Source: a virus. Taken from it: a DNA stretch of 40,191 nucleotides. Shown here piece after piece: positions 21,718 to 30,472 of this stretch (position 1 is its first letter; the number at the start of each line of letters is the position of its first letter). Below the pieces are notes generated by a model. That model did not search any database and was not told where the DNA came from. It was given only the letters and a program-made list of their open reading frames with translations. Made by a program: the position numbers and the translations under genes. Location of the stretch: positions 1 through 40,191 of the IMG/VR virus record IMGVR_UViG_3300007770_000037. One strand, given 5' to 3'.

Positions 21718-24117
21718 CTAAATATCGCCGACCGGCTCGGGCCATAGTTGCATAGCGTCTAGCTCGCCGGCCCAGGTTTGCAACGTCATTTTCGGCACGC
21801 CGTTTAACGGGTACGTAAACCCGATCGACGTTATAACGGTGTTGACCGTTTTGCGGTTGTCGTCGTACGGTGCCGTCGTCGTGTAATCGAAACCGACAAC
21901 CTCGACCATTACACCCAGGTCGAGCAACTCTTTAAAATCGGCGATCGCCTCGGCACCGTTGTTGCGAGCACGCAATTGCACCGACTCTAGCGAAATCACC
22001 TCGCGGGTTTCGGTATACCAACGGGCGGCAATCCTCGCGATTGATTCGAGCCGCGTTTTTACGTCGTCGGTGCCGAGTGCCGGCGGGAAAAACCCGCCGT
22101 TGCTCCGAACTAGGGCGCCCGTGTCAGGATCGACGCCGACAACCGTTGACGGCACGACGTATGTTAGGTCGTAACCCTTGCCGGCGTTAATGATCTTGGC
22201 GCGTACGTAGTCGCGGCTGTGATCGACGACCGGCCAACGCGACTCGACGTACCGAGGGTCGCGGATTGCGAGCGTAACGATTCCGTGCGTGTTTAAATCC
22301 CACTCGGCTAGTTTCTTATCAACTCGCAACGTCTCGTGCTCGATCGGCACAAATGACGTTTCGTTGTCGAGGATGTGCCGAGGTGCGCCGGTTACGTTTA
22401 GCCGCACTTGCCGCGACTCGTGCGGCACCTCAACTCGGCAACTCCATTTGTGCGAGTCGCGGTGTTTACTGTCGGTCGTTTCGATGTCGGCGGCCTTTGC
22501 CAACTCGTCGGCCTTTGCCCAACGTTGTTGCGCCTCGGGTTTGTCTTTCGTTTCGGGCACCCGCAGCACGAGAAACGGGCGCATACGTTTCGGCTCGTCG
22601 CCGGCGGCGGCGAGGTTAACTAGCCCGCTGCCGAGGATTGCGCCCGAGTAGTCGACGCCAACGTATAGCGGCAACGTCGATTCTAAATAGGTCGATCGAA
22701 TATGCGCGGCGACAACCTCGGGCCGGTCGTCGTTGTCGCGGGTTTCGGTGTCGTGAGGAAACACGGCGTAACGCTCGTCGTGCGTTAGCCAATCGCCGAG
22801 CCCGTTGCCGGTTGTAAATCCCCAGTCGGCCGGCAATTGATAGAGCGTAAACACGTCGGCGAGTCGCGGTTGCGCCCTTGCCTCGGCGTTTCGTTTCTGT
22901 CGCTCGGTTGTGCCGAGATCGGCATAGTCGGCGGCATTGCTCGCGGCCTCGTTGTATTCGTCGGTTAGCGTTTTCGGCACGCCAGTTTCGTCCCACCCTT
23001 TTTCTAAGTTTGTATCGGCGATCGAAACCGAGAACACCGACACCCGCCGAGGACCTCGCACGATAACCTCGTCGACTTTTTCGATACCCGACGACGACAG
23101 GGCAACCGTTGTGCCTTGGTCGTAGTCGTACCGCAATTCGATCTTACGCGGGTTTTCGGGTATCGGGTCGGCCGTCGGAATTGCTAGGGCAATGTCGGCC
23201 TCGGTTAGCGTGTTAACGTTTAAGTAAACGCCTAACTCGGGTAGGTCGTTGTCGATAACCTCGAAGAACCAGGACCATAGCCGGCGGCGGTCGAGCAACC
23301 GACCGAGCAACGAGTAAACGGTTTGCCCGGCTTGCTCAATCGTTGGACGATCCCAGGTCGGCAAGTTAACGGCGATCGTATCGTAAAACGGCAACTTAAC
23401 TTGGCCGAAACGATCGCGAGGCGCGGCCCGGTGCAACAGGTATTTAACAATGTCCGACGTGCTCCAATAGCTCGCCGCCGTCGAGGGTGTTGCTGTGAAC
23501 ACGTGCGAGTCGGTGCCGCCCGGCCCGCCAGTCGCGACCGTGTCTAAACTGCGATTGGCTAACCCGCCCTCGTTGAACGGCGGCGCGTACGGTTGCTCGG
23601 TAACCTCTATCGCCGACGTATCGGGGTTTGTCCACTCGAAAAACGCTCGGTCTATAACGTGATCGGCGAGCACTTTTTCGAGCCCGTAGCACGTAAAGGT
23701 TTGCTCGCCCGTCGGGATTGGTATTGCCTCGTCGCCCTCGGTGCGCTCCAACACGCCGCCCCATTGGTCGCCCGTAATGTCGAGCACGCCGTACCAATCA
23801 CGATTTAGAATCGTATCCTCGTCGTCGAAACTATAGTCGAGAGTCGGGCAAACGATCTTGACGTAAAGGCGGTTGCGGCCCGTCATGCGAGCGCGCCGAA
23901 AGTATTGCGGCAACGACGGCGTGCGCAACCAACCGTATTGCCAAAACAACGTCGCGGTCGGCAACGAGGGTGCGCACGACCAATTTACCTCGGTCGGCCA
24001 TAGGTCCGGTTGTATCGCCCAATCGTCGGCCCAGTCGGTGCGAAAGTAAACCGAGGGCGACAACGTGCCGTGCCCTCGGCCCGTACCATACCCGCCGAAA
24101 TTTACTAAGTCGGCCAT
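21718..24117 (-). CDS. Baseplate hub / tail-tip protein (799 aa)
   Basis: This is the largest gene of the window. The N-terminal 100 residues (VNFGGYGTGRGHGTLSPSVYFRTDWADDW) are followed by a region with WYGVLDITGDQWGG and GEQTFTCYGLEKVLADHVI that resembles the barrel-type core of tail hub proteins (gp27/gpD-like). Residues 200-330 include ARRxxG-type loops and SWFFEVIDNDLPELGVYLNV. The last 150 residues (ARWYTETREVISLESVQLRARNNGAEAIADFKELLDLGVMVEVVGFDY) are typical of hubs. Position right after tape measure and distal-tail genes agrees. It has no lysozyme or peptidase motif that I can see. Confidence 0.65.
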   Translation of the reverse strand: MADLVNFGGYGTGRGHGTLSPSVYFRTDWADDWAIQPDLWPTEVNWSCAPSLPTATLFWQYGWLRTPSLPQYFRRARMTGRNRLYVKIVCPTLDYSFDDEDTILNRDWYGVLDITGDQWGGVLERTEGDEAIPIPTGEQTFTCYGLEKVLADHVIDRAFFEWTNPDTSAIEVTEQPYAPPFNEGGLANRSLDTVATGGPGGTDSHVFTATPSTAASYWSTSDIVKYLLHRAAPRDRFGQVKLPFYDTIAVNLPTWDRPTIEQAGQTVYSLLGRLLDRRRLWSWFFEVIDNDLPELGVYLNVNTLTEADIALAIPTADPIPENPRKIELRYDYDQGTTVALSSSGIEKVDEVIVRGPRRVSVFSVSIADTNLEKGWDETGVPKTLTDEYNEAASNAADYADLGTTERQKRNAEARAQPRLADVFTLYQLPADWGFTTGNGLGDWLTHDERYAVFPHDTETRDNDDRPEVVAAHIRSTYLESTLPLYVGVDYSGAILGSGLVNLAAAGDEPKRMRPFLVLRVPETKDKPEAQQRWAKADELAKAADIETTDSKHRDSHKWSCRVEVPHESRQVRLNVTGAPRHILDNETSFVPIEHETLRVDKKLAEWDLNTHGIVTLAIRDPRYVESRWPVVDHSRDYVRAKIINAGKGYDLTYVVPSTVVGVDPDTGALVRSNGGFFPPALGTDDVKTRLESIARIAARWYTETREVISLESVQLRARNNGAEAIADFKELLDLGVMVEVVGFDYTTTAPYDDNRKTVNTVITSIGFTYPLNGVPKMTLQTWAGELDAMQLWPEPVGDI

Positions 24118-24135
24118 TAAAAACCCGCCTCAATT

Positions 24136-24162
24136 GTGAAATCTCGAGCCGCGTTTTGTGAC
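24136..24162 (-). promoter_or_regulatory. Bipartite GTCACA-N15-TTTCAC element, copy E
   Basis: On the minus strand GTCACA, 15 bases with CTCGAG, TTTCAC, ending 18 bases before the hub gene ATG. This spacing is too short for a normal promoter plus leader unless transcription starts inside it. Confidence 0.55.
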
Positions 24163-24186
24163 AAACCAGGCCGTCGATTGTCGTTT

Positions 24187-24717
24187 TTACGTGCCAAAAT
24201 ATGCAATGCACGACCAACCGTCGCCGTCGGTGCCCGTAAATCGCAAATCTTTTTCGCCCGCTGCAACGGCCGGCGTTGCGAGCGCTGCGCCGTAGTAAAC
24301 GAGCTGGTTGCGTGCGCCGGGATAGAATCGAGGAATGATACCCGAGCCGATAAAGTCGTAACCGTTTGCGCCTTGCGGGCCAAACGCAACGCCGGCGGTA
24401 TTGTTTGCCGCTAAAAATATCAATTGCAACGCCAGCAACTTAAAACCCGTCAGGTCAACCGTGCGGGTAATATCCTCGGCCAACGGTGCCGCCGTTAGGT
24501 CGAAATCTTTAGTTGTTCCGCCCGACAACGTGTGCGATAGATCGATTGGCAATTCCGTTAACGCGGGCGTTGACGAGGCGTTAAGCGTAAACGACTCGTT
24601 GTACGCCGAAAACTTGTCGGTGCGGCCCGACAACGGTGCGCCCGGTGCTGATGTCGCGTCGCGCTCGACTGTGCCTAGTAATGATGTTGCGGCGTTTAGC
24701 TTTACTGCGTCGGCCAT
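24187..24717 (-). CDS. Virion structural protein (176 aa)
   Basis: The product is a Ser/Thr/Ala/Gly-rich beta protein (KLNAATSLLGTVERDATSAPGAPL, TKDFDLTAAPLAEDITRTVDLTG, then ALQLIFLAANNTAGVAFGPQG). This kind is common among small tail or head surface proteins. The C-terminus (EKDLRFTGTDGDGWSCIAYFGT) ends in beta strands. No family is named with confidence. It lies between the distal-tail-like gene and the hub gene, so a baseplate or tail-tip role is likely. There is no sign of an enzyme. Confidence 0.7.
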   Translation of the reverse strand: MADAVKLNAATSLLGTVERDATSAPGAPLSGRTDKFSAYNESFTLNASSTPALTELPIDLSHTLSGGTTKDFDLTAAPLAEDITRTVDLTGFKLLALQLIFLAANNTAGVAFGPQGANGYDFIGSGIIPRFYPGARNQLVYYGAALATPAVAAGEKDLRFTGTDGDGWSCIAYFGT

Positions 24718-24728
24718 TGTTCAAACCT

Positions 24729-25142
24729 CTAGAGTATTGGGTGCGGTGTCAACACGATTCGCATTTTGGCGACGCCGCCAAACGGGTAGTAATACGTCGG
24801 GCCGAGGGCACCGTTTAACGCGTACGCGTCCGGCTCGATAATGCGGTCAACCGAATATAGGTGCCCATAAATTCCGGCGTAATTAACGTTGTTGTATTTG
24901 AGTTGCAACGGCCCGACGCCAACTAGCGTATTCCAAAACGCGAGGGCGGCTTGCGCTTCTAGGTAGGTCGAAAACACGTGCCGTAACTCGCGCTCAAACT
25001 GCCGGCCTTTAACGCCGGTTTGCACTTGATAGGTGCCCCAGGTGCCCGGCCGCGTATGGTTTTCGACTTGCGGTTGCGCAAACTCTGGCGCGGGTCCTAT
25101 CCAATGCTCGAAATCGTAAACGTCTATGCCGTGCGCGGCCAT
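24729..25142 (-). CDS. Distal-tail-like protein (137 aa)
   Basis: GAGGTG precedes the ATG. The 137-residue protein reads HGIDVYDFEHWIGPAPE, then QVQTGVKGRQFERELRHVF, TYLEAQAALAFWNTLVGVGPLQLKYNNVNYAGIYGHLYSVDRII. The NVxYAGIYGHLYSVDRI segment and the strand order recall the Dit/gpL-type ring proteins or the N-terminal half of minor tail proteins after the tape measure. The gene position directly after the tape measure matches. Assignment is by position and style, not by a sure motif. Confidence 0.6.
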   Translation of the reverse strand: MAAHGIDVYDFEHWIGPAPEFAQPQVENHTRPGTWGTYQVQTGVKGRQFERELRHVFSTYLEAQAALAFWNTLVGVGPLQLKYNNVNYAGIYGHLYSVDRIIEPDAYALNGALGPTYYYPFGGVAKMRIVLTPHPIL

Positions 25143-25155
25143 TTGTGCACCTCGT

Positions 25156-26670
25156 TTATTCTGTCGACAACGCCGTTGCGTTTTGTTGTGCCTGTTGTGC
25201 GTTGCGACGTTTGCTCGGCGTTAGCCGGCCCGCGTTTAGCTCGTCGCGGATTTCTTCTAGGATCTTGATTTGCGAAAGTATCAACGCGTTTTGGTCGTTG
25301 ATTTCCTTTAGGGTGCGGTCGGCGGTTACGTCTTGCATGCCTTGCAACGAGTTTGCCAAAACGGCAATGCCGGTTTCGGGGTCATTGCCCGAAATGCCGA
25401 GCCCGATACGACGCGCACCGCGTTGCATAAAACTTTCGATCGGCGTTGCCCCGCCGTAATCGATTTGCCCGAGCGTACCAATAACGATGTCGGCGACCTC
25501 GTCTCGCAACGCGCCGGCGCTTCTCGTTCGCGACGCCTCTAATAATCCTTTACCTCTAGCGTCGCGGTCGACCGTGCGTAACTCGCTCGTGCCGCCTCGC
25601 AACACGGCGGCCATTTTGTCGGTTGCCTCGACGCTGCCGACGATCTTACCAAACGCCGCTTGCAACCCTCGGCCGGCCTCGGTGTCGGCACCGCTCAATA
25701 GTTGCTTAACGGCGAGTACCGTTTGCCCTTTGAAACCCGACTTTGTAACCTCGGCCGCCAACTTGCCCGACTTATCCGCTTGTACGTGCGCGAGTCGCTC
25801 AAACGTTGTTTCAAATTGCGGCACCAACGTTGCAAGGTTTTTTTCGAGATTGATTACGGCGGTTTTTGTTACGGCCGCGTCAGGGTCGCCGATTTGCGAG
25901 CCGATCGAGGCAAACAACGCCGCCGTTTCTCGGGTCGATTTAATGCGGTCGGTCGAGCCTGTCGTTGCGATCTTGCCCGAGGCAAGCGCCGGCGCGACTT
26001 GTTTAAACCCGCTCAACCCGGTAAACCTCGCTTGCCCTTGCACGGCGAGCAACAACGCGAGGGTTTCTTTAGCGTCCTTGCTGCCGGTAACCTTCATTGC
26101 ATCGCCGAGCGCGCCGCCAAACTCGGCCAAGTCGTCGGGCGCATCCTTAAAAAACACGGCGGCTTTGTCGAGGATTTCTAGCGTTTGCCCTTTGTTGCCG
26201 GCGGTCGCCGACAGGATCGACGAGGCGGCTTGATTCAACGGCGCGACCGACTCGAAACCCGATCGTTTTTGCACGCCCTCGATTTGCTTTAGAAACGCGT
26301 TTGCCTCGTCCTTGCCGACGCCGAGCCCGAGGTTTTTTATAACGGCCGCTTGCGATTGGCCGACCGTTAGTTTTGTATCCTTCGCCTCACCTTGCAATCT
26401 GTTTTGCTCGGCGAGCGCTTGGTTGAATATTGCGAGGGCGGCTTGCGCACCAAAATACGACGTTGCCAAACTCTTGACGGTGCCCGCGAGTTTCGACGTT
26501 GACGACTCGGCCTTGCGTGCGCCGGCCGCGCCCGTGTCGCCGGCCTTGCGAGCCGACTTTTGCACGCGGTCGTAACCCGTTTGCATTTTGACTTCTTGGG
26601 CGATTAGCTTTTGCTGCGCCTTGAATAACCGCGCCTCGGCCGACGTGAACTCGACGACAACTTTACCCAT
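25156..26670 (-). CDS. Tape measure protein
   Basis: The protein is 504 residues: short for a tape measure. The N-terminal 80 residues (VVVEFTSAEARLFKAQQKLIAQEVKMQTGYDRVQKSARKAG) start with the beta-helix pattern typical of tape measure proteins, and the remainder is Ala/Lys-rich helical sequence with a few hydrophobic stretches (SYFGAQAALAIFNQALAE). It starts 9 bases after the frameshifted end of the chaperone. At about 0.15 nm per residue a tail of roughly 75 nm is expected if the whole chain spans it. No peptidase or lysozyme domain is visible. Confidence 0.85.
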   Translation of the reverse strand: MGKVVVEFTSAEARLFKAQQKLIAQEVKMQTGYDRVQKSARKAGDTGAAGARKAESSTSKLAGTVKSLATSYFGAQAALAIFNQALAEQNRLQGEAKDTKLTVGQSQAAVIKNLGLGVGKDEANAFLKQIEGVQKRSGFESVAPLNQAASSILSATAGNKGQTLEILDKAAVFFKDAPDDLAEFGGALGDAMKVTGSKDAKETLALLLAVQGQARFTGLSGFKQVAPALASGKIATTGSTDRIKSTRETAALFASIGSQIGDPDAAVTKTAVINLEKNLATLVPQFETTFERLAHVQADKSGKLAAEVTKSGFKGQTVLAVKQLLSGADTEAGRGLQAAFGKIVGSVEATDKMAAVLRGGTSELRTVDRDARGKGLLEASRTRSAGALRDEVADIVIGTLGQIDYGGATPIESFMQRGARRIGLGISGNDPETGIAVLANSLQGMQDVTADRTLKEINDQNALILSQIKILEEIRDELNAGRLTPSKRRNAQQAQQNATALSTE

Positions 26671-26679
26671 TGCGACGCC

Positions 26680-27587
26680 CTACCATTTTAAAGTTTGTGC
26701 CGCCCGGTGCGACACGTGCAACCCGGCGTCGAATGCCCGCAAGTCGGCAAACGTCGGCCGGTAGTCGCTGTGCCGGCCGTTTTCGACGACCAACGCCCAG
26801 CGTAGAAACGTCAACCAACGTCGGCCGCCGGTTTCGACTCCCCTTTTTTTTTAATAAACGATTGCCAAGTTTCGTTATCGAGCAAAACGTCGAGGATACG
26901 CGCCCGCGTGTGCTCGCCCATAATGTCGAGCAAATCCAACTCGGGCAACCAAACGCGATAGTTAGCTTGCAATGCCATAACGGCGAGCATATCGGCTTGC
27001 TCAAACTCGACGCGTAACGTCGTGTCAAACTCGTTTGCGTTTCGCAACGCCTCGGCGATCGCCTCGTTGTACGACGAGGCGAGCAACCAAAGCGCCTCGT
27101 ATTTTCGATCGACGCCGACCGGCTCGTAACGCTCGGTCGCTGTGCTCCACTTGAGCCGCTTAGGCAACGCGCACTCAAAATGCGGCTCGGGTTGCTCGAC
27201 AAACTCGCGTGCCGTCGGGCATAGCCACTTGTTGCCGTCGGGCAGTTGCAACCAACGACCGCCGAGCACATCTTGAGCCCGCACAACGTCGTCGGGTTTT
27301 GGCGGGTTTTCTCGGTCGCAACCAACCCACCAATCGCCGCCGCCGAAATCCTCGGCCGGCACCCAGCGTTGCCGCTCGGCGAAATGCCCGAGTTTTTCTT
27401 TGCCGAGCTGCTTACGGCCGACGATAACGCCCGGCCCGCCCGAGGTATTGAGGGTGCGCGACGGCCCGGCGGCGGTTTCTCGCTGTATGAAATCGTCGGC
27501 CGCGTCAAACGCATAGGATAACCCCAGCTCGGCGAGCCGCTCGATTGTCACGCGGTTACGCTCGCCCGGTATGAAATAGAGAAACAC
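26680..27587 (-). CDS. Tail assembly chaperone, frameshifted long form (about 302 aa)
   Basis: The first 248 codons are those of the short form. At 26844-26850 the mRNA reads A AAA AAA followed by GGGG, a perfect slippery heptamer. Slipping back one base gives 54 further codons without a stop, ending at a TAG at 26680-26682, nine bases before the tape measure ATG. The extra part (LTFLRWALVVENG, YRPTFADLRAFDAGLHVSHRAAQTLKW in pieces) reads like protein and not like an antisense shadow. Lambda G/GT and most siphophages use the same device, with the long form loading the tape measure. The shift itself is inferred, not proven. Confidence 0.8.
26811..27587 (-). CDS. Tail assembly chaperone, short form (258 aa)
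   Basis: The unshifted product begins MFLYFIPGERNRVTIERLAELGLSY. It has a central region with WVPAEDFGGGDWWVGCDRE, a four-helix C-terminal part (YEALWLLASSYNEAIAEALRNANEF, FEQADMLAVMALQANYRVWLPELDLLDIMGEHTR) and ends FIKKKGESKPAADVG. It is unusually long for a gpG-type chaperone; the N-terminal 120 residues are extra and unrecognised. It sits in the chaperone position, between the tail tube and tape measure genes, and the frameshift site falls at the very end. Confidence 0.8.
   Translation of the reverse strand: MFLYFIPGERNRVTIERLAELGLSYAFDAADDFIQRETAAGPSRTLNTSGGPGVIVGRKQLGKEKLGHFAERQRWVPAEDFGGGDWWVGCDRENPPKPDDVVRAQDVLGGRWLQLPDGNKWLCPTAREFVEQPEPHFECALPKRLKWSTATERYEPVGVDRKYEALWLLASSYNEAIAEALRNANEFDTTLRVEFEQADMLAVMALQANYRVWLPELDLLDIMGEHTRARILDVLLDNETWQSFIKKKGESKPAADVG
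26844..26850 (-). other. Programmed -1 ribosomal frameshift site
   Basis: Slippery heptamer A AAA AAA within a run of nine A, followed by GGGG, in the frame X XXY YYZ. A stem-loop may form in the GC-rich 26760-26840 sequence after it, but I did not fold it. Confidence 0.75.
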
Positions 27588-27662
27588 CGTTGCACCTCGC
27601 CGTTTTTGCCTGTTTTGTCACAACGACCGGCGGCGCCTTGTCACAACGCCTCGATCGCACGG

Positions 27663-27980
27663 TTACGCTTTGCCCTTCTGTGCGGCCTTGCTGCCCTTCT
27701 GTGCGTCGCTGCCGGGTTTCGCCGCAAGATCCTCGACCGCCGCCGTAGCTTGCGCCTCGGCCCGCTTGGCGGTCGCCTCTTGGCGTTTCCGCTCGCTATC
27801 CGCGACGAGGCATTGCAGTTTGTCGGCACCGCCTTTATCGCAATCCGCTAGGGCGGCAACCTCGGTCGCGACGTTGTCGGCCAAACTCTCAACGATCGAC
27901 TCGGCCGCAAACCGCCCGCAACCCGTAAACCGTTGCACTTGCTTTGCCGCCGCCGCCTTGGTTTCGTTACTCGACGCCAT
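27663..27980 (-). CDS. Small protein between tail tube and chaperone (105 aa)
   Basis: The start is the ATG at 27978-27980 with GAGGG before it; the longer frame would begin inside the dispersed palindrome. The sequence is a helical N-terminal part (NETKAAAAKQVQRFTGCGRFAAESIVESL) and a long Lys/Ala/Glu-rich second half (DSERKRQEATAKRAEAQATAAVEDLAAKPGSDAQKGSKAAQKGKA), probably extended or disordered. It has cysteines at 22 and near 50. It lies in the tail module and could be a minor tail or assembly protein. No family is recognised. Confidence 0.7.
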   Translation of the reverse strand: MASSNETKAAAAKQVQRFTGCGRFAAESIVESLADNVATEVAALADCDKGGADKLQCLVADSERKRQEATAKRAEAQATAAVEDLAAKPGSDAQKGSKAAQKGKA

Positions 27981-28008
27981 AGTTTCGCCCTCGATTGCAG
28001 GTTGCGCG

Positions 28009-28027
28009 AGGTGACACGATGTCACCT
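28009..28027. repeat. Dispersed 19-bp palindrome, copy 7
   Basis: AGGTGACA-CGA-TGTCACCT, in the 52-base gap between the tail tube gene and the gene starting at 27980. Confidence 0.95.
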
Positions 28028-28032
28028 CGATT

Positions 28033-28974
28033 TTAGTAGGTCGCCGTTGTGTCGATAATCAACGGCGCATTGCCCGACGAGTCTTTCATTGATTCAATTA
28101 CTAGCGATTGTTCGGCCGGGTTTTGCGCTTGTGCATCGGCCGCCGCCCGCACCGTAACCGGCCCGGCCGAGGTTATCTCGATATGCTCGGCGGTGCCATT
28201 GGAAACAAACCCGTCGCCCGACCCGTCGCCGAGCCGCTTACGCAACACGACCGTCGTATTTGCGTGCGTGCCAGCCGCACCGCCGATCGTGATACCCGAC
28301 GCGCCAAACCAAGTCGGCGAGATTCCGCGCACTGTAATGCGCGGCGCGCTGGTTTTATTCTCGATGTGCGCATCCCAAATATCAGATTGCACGCCGCCGG
28401 GGTTTACCTCGTTGCCGAAATCGATTTCGACCGATCGGTATTGCGACAACGTTATATTGCCAAAGTCGATCGGGCCGAGGGTCCAACGGGCCGGCGAAAT
28501 CGTGATAGTCGGCAACGCGGCGACGTCCGAAATTACGACGGCGTCGGTGCCCGACTTTTTAATTATGACAACGTCGAAACTTAGCGTTGCGTGCCCTTGG
28601 TGATCGCACGACAACGTGCGAGGGATTAGCCAACCGCTCTTGACGGTTAGCGAACGGTGCACCGACCCGGCCGAGGGCGAGCCCAGGTCGTCGAACTTTT
28701 GCAGGTATAACCCGATTCCAGGGTTGACCGTTGTTACAACCGCGAGCCCGGTTGACCCCATTAAGTCGAGCAACGTTGCGATCGCGTACCCTTGCAACGA
28801 TCGAGTCGCACGAGCCGACATAACCGACGCGTGCGAGGGCGACGTTTCGTTTGCTGTAACCTCGCGGTCGATGTCAAACTCGAAATCGTCATTTGCCGAC
28901 ATAATGTCGGGCACGTTTGTTGCGCTCGCCGAGTCGACGTGCGATTGCATGCAAAATAGTTTGTGCGTTGCCAT
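28033..28974 (-). CDS. Major tail (tube) protein
   Basis: The 313-residue product begins ATHKLFCMQSHVDSASATNVP. It has alternating strands throughout (TLSFDVVIIKKSG, ITISPARWTLGPIDFGNIT, VEIDFGNEV, PRITVRGISP) and a late Ala-rich loop, as expected for the beta-sandwich tube proteins. Residues 60-110 (YAIATLLDLMGSTGLAVVTTVNPGIGLYLQKFDD) contain a strand-helix-strand segment. Position after the neck genes and before the chaperone pair is the classical tube place. Direct family naming is not possible from the motifs alone. Confidence 0.75.
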   Translation of the reverse strand: MATHKLFCMQSHVDSASATNVPDIMSANDDFEFDIDREVTANETSPSHASVMSARATRSLQGYAIATLLDLMGSTGLAVVTTVNPGIGLYLQKFDDLGSPSAGSVHRSLTVKSGWLIPRTLSCDHQGHATLSFDVVIIKKSGTDAVVISDVAALPTITISPARWTLGPIDFGNITLSQYRSVEIDFGNEVNPGGVQSDIWDAHIENKTSAPRITVRGISPTWFGASGITIGGAAGTHANTTVVLRKRLGDGSGDGFVSNGTAEHIEITSAGPVTVRAAADAQAQNPAEQSLVIESMKDSSGNAPLIIDTTATY

Positions 28975-28977
28975 TGG

Positions 28978-29484
28978 TTAACCTCGTGCTTTGTACTCGG
29001 AACGTTGGCGGAAATCGGCGAGGCGTTGTCGCATGCGCCTGTCGAATACTTTGACTAAAACGTAAACCTCGCGCTCGCTAACCGCTGTCATTTCGCGCAA
29101 TTGATTTACCCGCGAGTTGCGGATAACACGCACGCGCACGCTCAACGGTATACGTACGCCTTTCGACGACGCCCGCACGTCAACAACTCGGGCCATTCGC
29201 CGCATCAAACCCGAGTATACGTTTGGCAACGTGTGCCCGAAACGTTTTTCCTTTCGACCCGTGTACGTCGACGCGTAACGTTTCGGGTTGCCCTTTTGCA
29301 ACTCGCCCTTGCGGCGGGTGTATTTGTACTCGCGAGCGCCGGCGGCGGTAAAGTGCTTGTCGCGATAACGCGAATGCCACAACATGCCGGTTTCGTGCCA
29401 TTGCGCCTTAACTTGCGCACGCCATGCTTTGCGAAAGCTACTCGGCACGACGCCGGCTTTTTTGACTTTTAATAACGCGACCAT
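28978..29484 (-). CDS. Tail completion / neck protein candidate (168 aa)
   Basis: The protein is basic (VKKAGVVPSSFRKAWRAQVKAQWHETGMLWHSRYRDKHF), with a region of conserved-looking aromatics and a closing beta part (GVRIPLSVRVRVIRNSRVN, EVYVLVKVFDRRMRQRL). HK97 gp10-like and minor-tail Z-type neck proteins have similar size and charge. It lies just before the tube gene, where tail terminator or completion genes are found. The assignment is positional. Confidence 0.6.
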   Translation of the reverse strand: MVALLKVKKAGVVPSSFRKAWRAQVKAQWHETGMLWHSRYRDKHFTAAGAREYKYTRRKGELQKGNPKRYASTYTGRKEKRFGHTLPNVYSGLMRRMARVVDVRASSKGVRIPLSVRVRVIRNSRVNQLREMTAVSEREVYVLVKVFDRRMRQRLADFRQRSEYKARG

Positions 29485-30039
29485 TTAACCGCCCTCGCTG
29501 CCTTGCCCTATGCGAAACTCGACTATCGCGGCAAAGCAGTCGCCGAGGGTCGGGTTGCGTTTGGCGTTGCCTCGAAACGGTGCGGTCGACAACTCGGCCG
29601 CGTTAATGTCGGCGTACGGATAAACGCCCGACATTGCGAAAACCTGTTGCATTGTTTGGCCGACGGCGTTTGCAAAGTCGATGTCGCCGCCCTCGTTGTC
29701 GCCCTCGAAACCCGCCGGCGTCGCTTGCTCAAACGTTGCGTGCACAACGACCGACAGGTTGAAACCCTGCCCGGTTTGCGACGACGAGTTGCGCAATAGC
29801 GTTACGCCGCCGTCGGGCGTTTCCACTTGAATAAACGGCCGCAGCTCGTCGAGGGCGGCTCGGGTAATCTCGCCGTCGCGGTTTAGCTTTACGGGTAAAA
29901 TCTGCCCGTGAATCCGCCCCAACGCGTCGAGGCGATCGGAAACGTCGAGAAACGCTCGCGCGGCGTCGCTGTCGGCGATCGCGAGGCGCACTTTATCTAT
30001 CGGCGTTGAAATCGGGCCGGCCGGCGTACGTCGTGTCAC
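29485..30039 (-). CDS. Neck / tail terminator candidate (184 aa)
   Basis: The gene overlaps the one before it by 4 bases. It encodes an acidic protein with IDKVRLAIADSDAARAFL near the start and PFIQVETPDGGVTLLRNSSS, FNLSVVVHATFEQATP, GDCFAAIVEFRIGQGSEGG strands. The pattern resembles tail terminator (gpU-like) proteins that cap the tube, or a minor connector. No signature motif decides. It belongs to the neck cluster between capsid and tube genes. Confidence 0.6.
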   Translation of the reverse strand: MTRRTPAGPISTPIDKVRLAIADSDAARAFLDVSDRLDALGRIHGQILPVKLNRDGEITRAALDELRPFIQVETPDGGVTLLRNSSSQTGQGFNLSVVVHATFEQATPAGFEGDNEGGDIDFANAVGQTMQQVFAMSGVYPYADINAAELSTAPFRGNAKRNPTLGDCFAAIVEFRIGQGSEGG

Positions 30040-30449
30040 TTTATCGCACCTCGCCGGTTAATCGTTTTTTGGCCCTCGAATATCAAACCCAACTCGGCGC
30101 AACCGCCCGACGTGCGGGCTATGGTTTCAATTGAGTATGTTAGCAACAACCCGTCGGGCGTTTCGACTTCAACCGTCGCGGCGTCGTCGACCAGCTCGAC
30201 GCCCGAGAAACCCTCGGCGTTGCGATCGGTAACAAACGACAACGCGCGGGTTTTCACCCAACGCAAACCCGCCGGGCCGTAATCGCCCTCGCGCTCAACC
30301 TCGACCTCGCCGGCTAGTATCGCATTGTCGATCGTTTTTGCGTTGCTGTCGTCGCCTCGACCGTCGCCGGCGGGTACGTACCGCACGACGTCGCCGCTTT
30401 GCTTATGCAACGCGCCTTGCGATCGTGCAAATTGTTGATCGAAACCCAT
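30036..30449 (-). CDS. Head-tail joining protein candidate (137 aa)
   Basis: The product starts MGFDQQFARSQGALHKQSGDVVRYVPAGDG. It has beta strands such as GEVEVEREGDYGPAGLRWVKTRALSF, VEVETPDGLLLTYSIETIA and CAELGLIF. Lambda FII-type and other small stopper proteins have this size and beta-barrel style. It is the first gene after the capsid gene and before the other neck genes, the place of a stopper. The family assignment is not certain. Confidence 0.6.
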   Translation of the reverse strand: MGFDQQFARSQGALHKQSGDVVRYVPAGDGRGDDSNAKTIDNAILAGEVEVEREGDYGPAGLRWVKTRALSFVTDRNAEGFSGVELVDDAATVEVETPDGLLLTYSIETIARTSGGCAELGLIFEGQKTINRRGAIK

Positions 30450-30472
30450 TTGCCAACGCCCTATATAAAAAT

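Noticed and set aside
26663-27514. ORF of 283 residues overlapping the chaperone gene
   Set aside because: Its composition is Arg/Ser-rich and shadow-like. The genuine continuation is the -1 frame ending at 26680.
27617-27645. Two direct TTGTCACAACG repeats in the 27588-27662 gap as another bipartite element
   Set aside because: The second half differs, the spacing is 16-17 and orientation is against the genes. Possibly related but not counted.
27981-28025. Extended starts reading MTSCHL at 28025, 32934 and 36157
   Set aside because: These begin at a GTG inside the dispersed palindrome, without a separate ribosome site. Good ATG starts with GAGG-type sites lie downstream at 27980 and 32859, and a likelier one at 36055.
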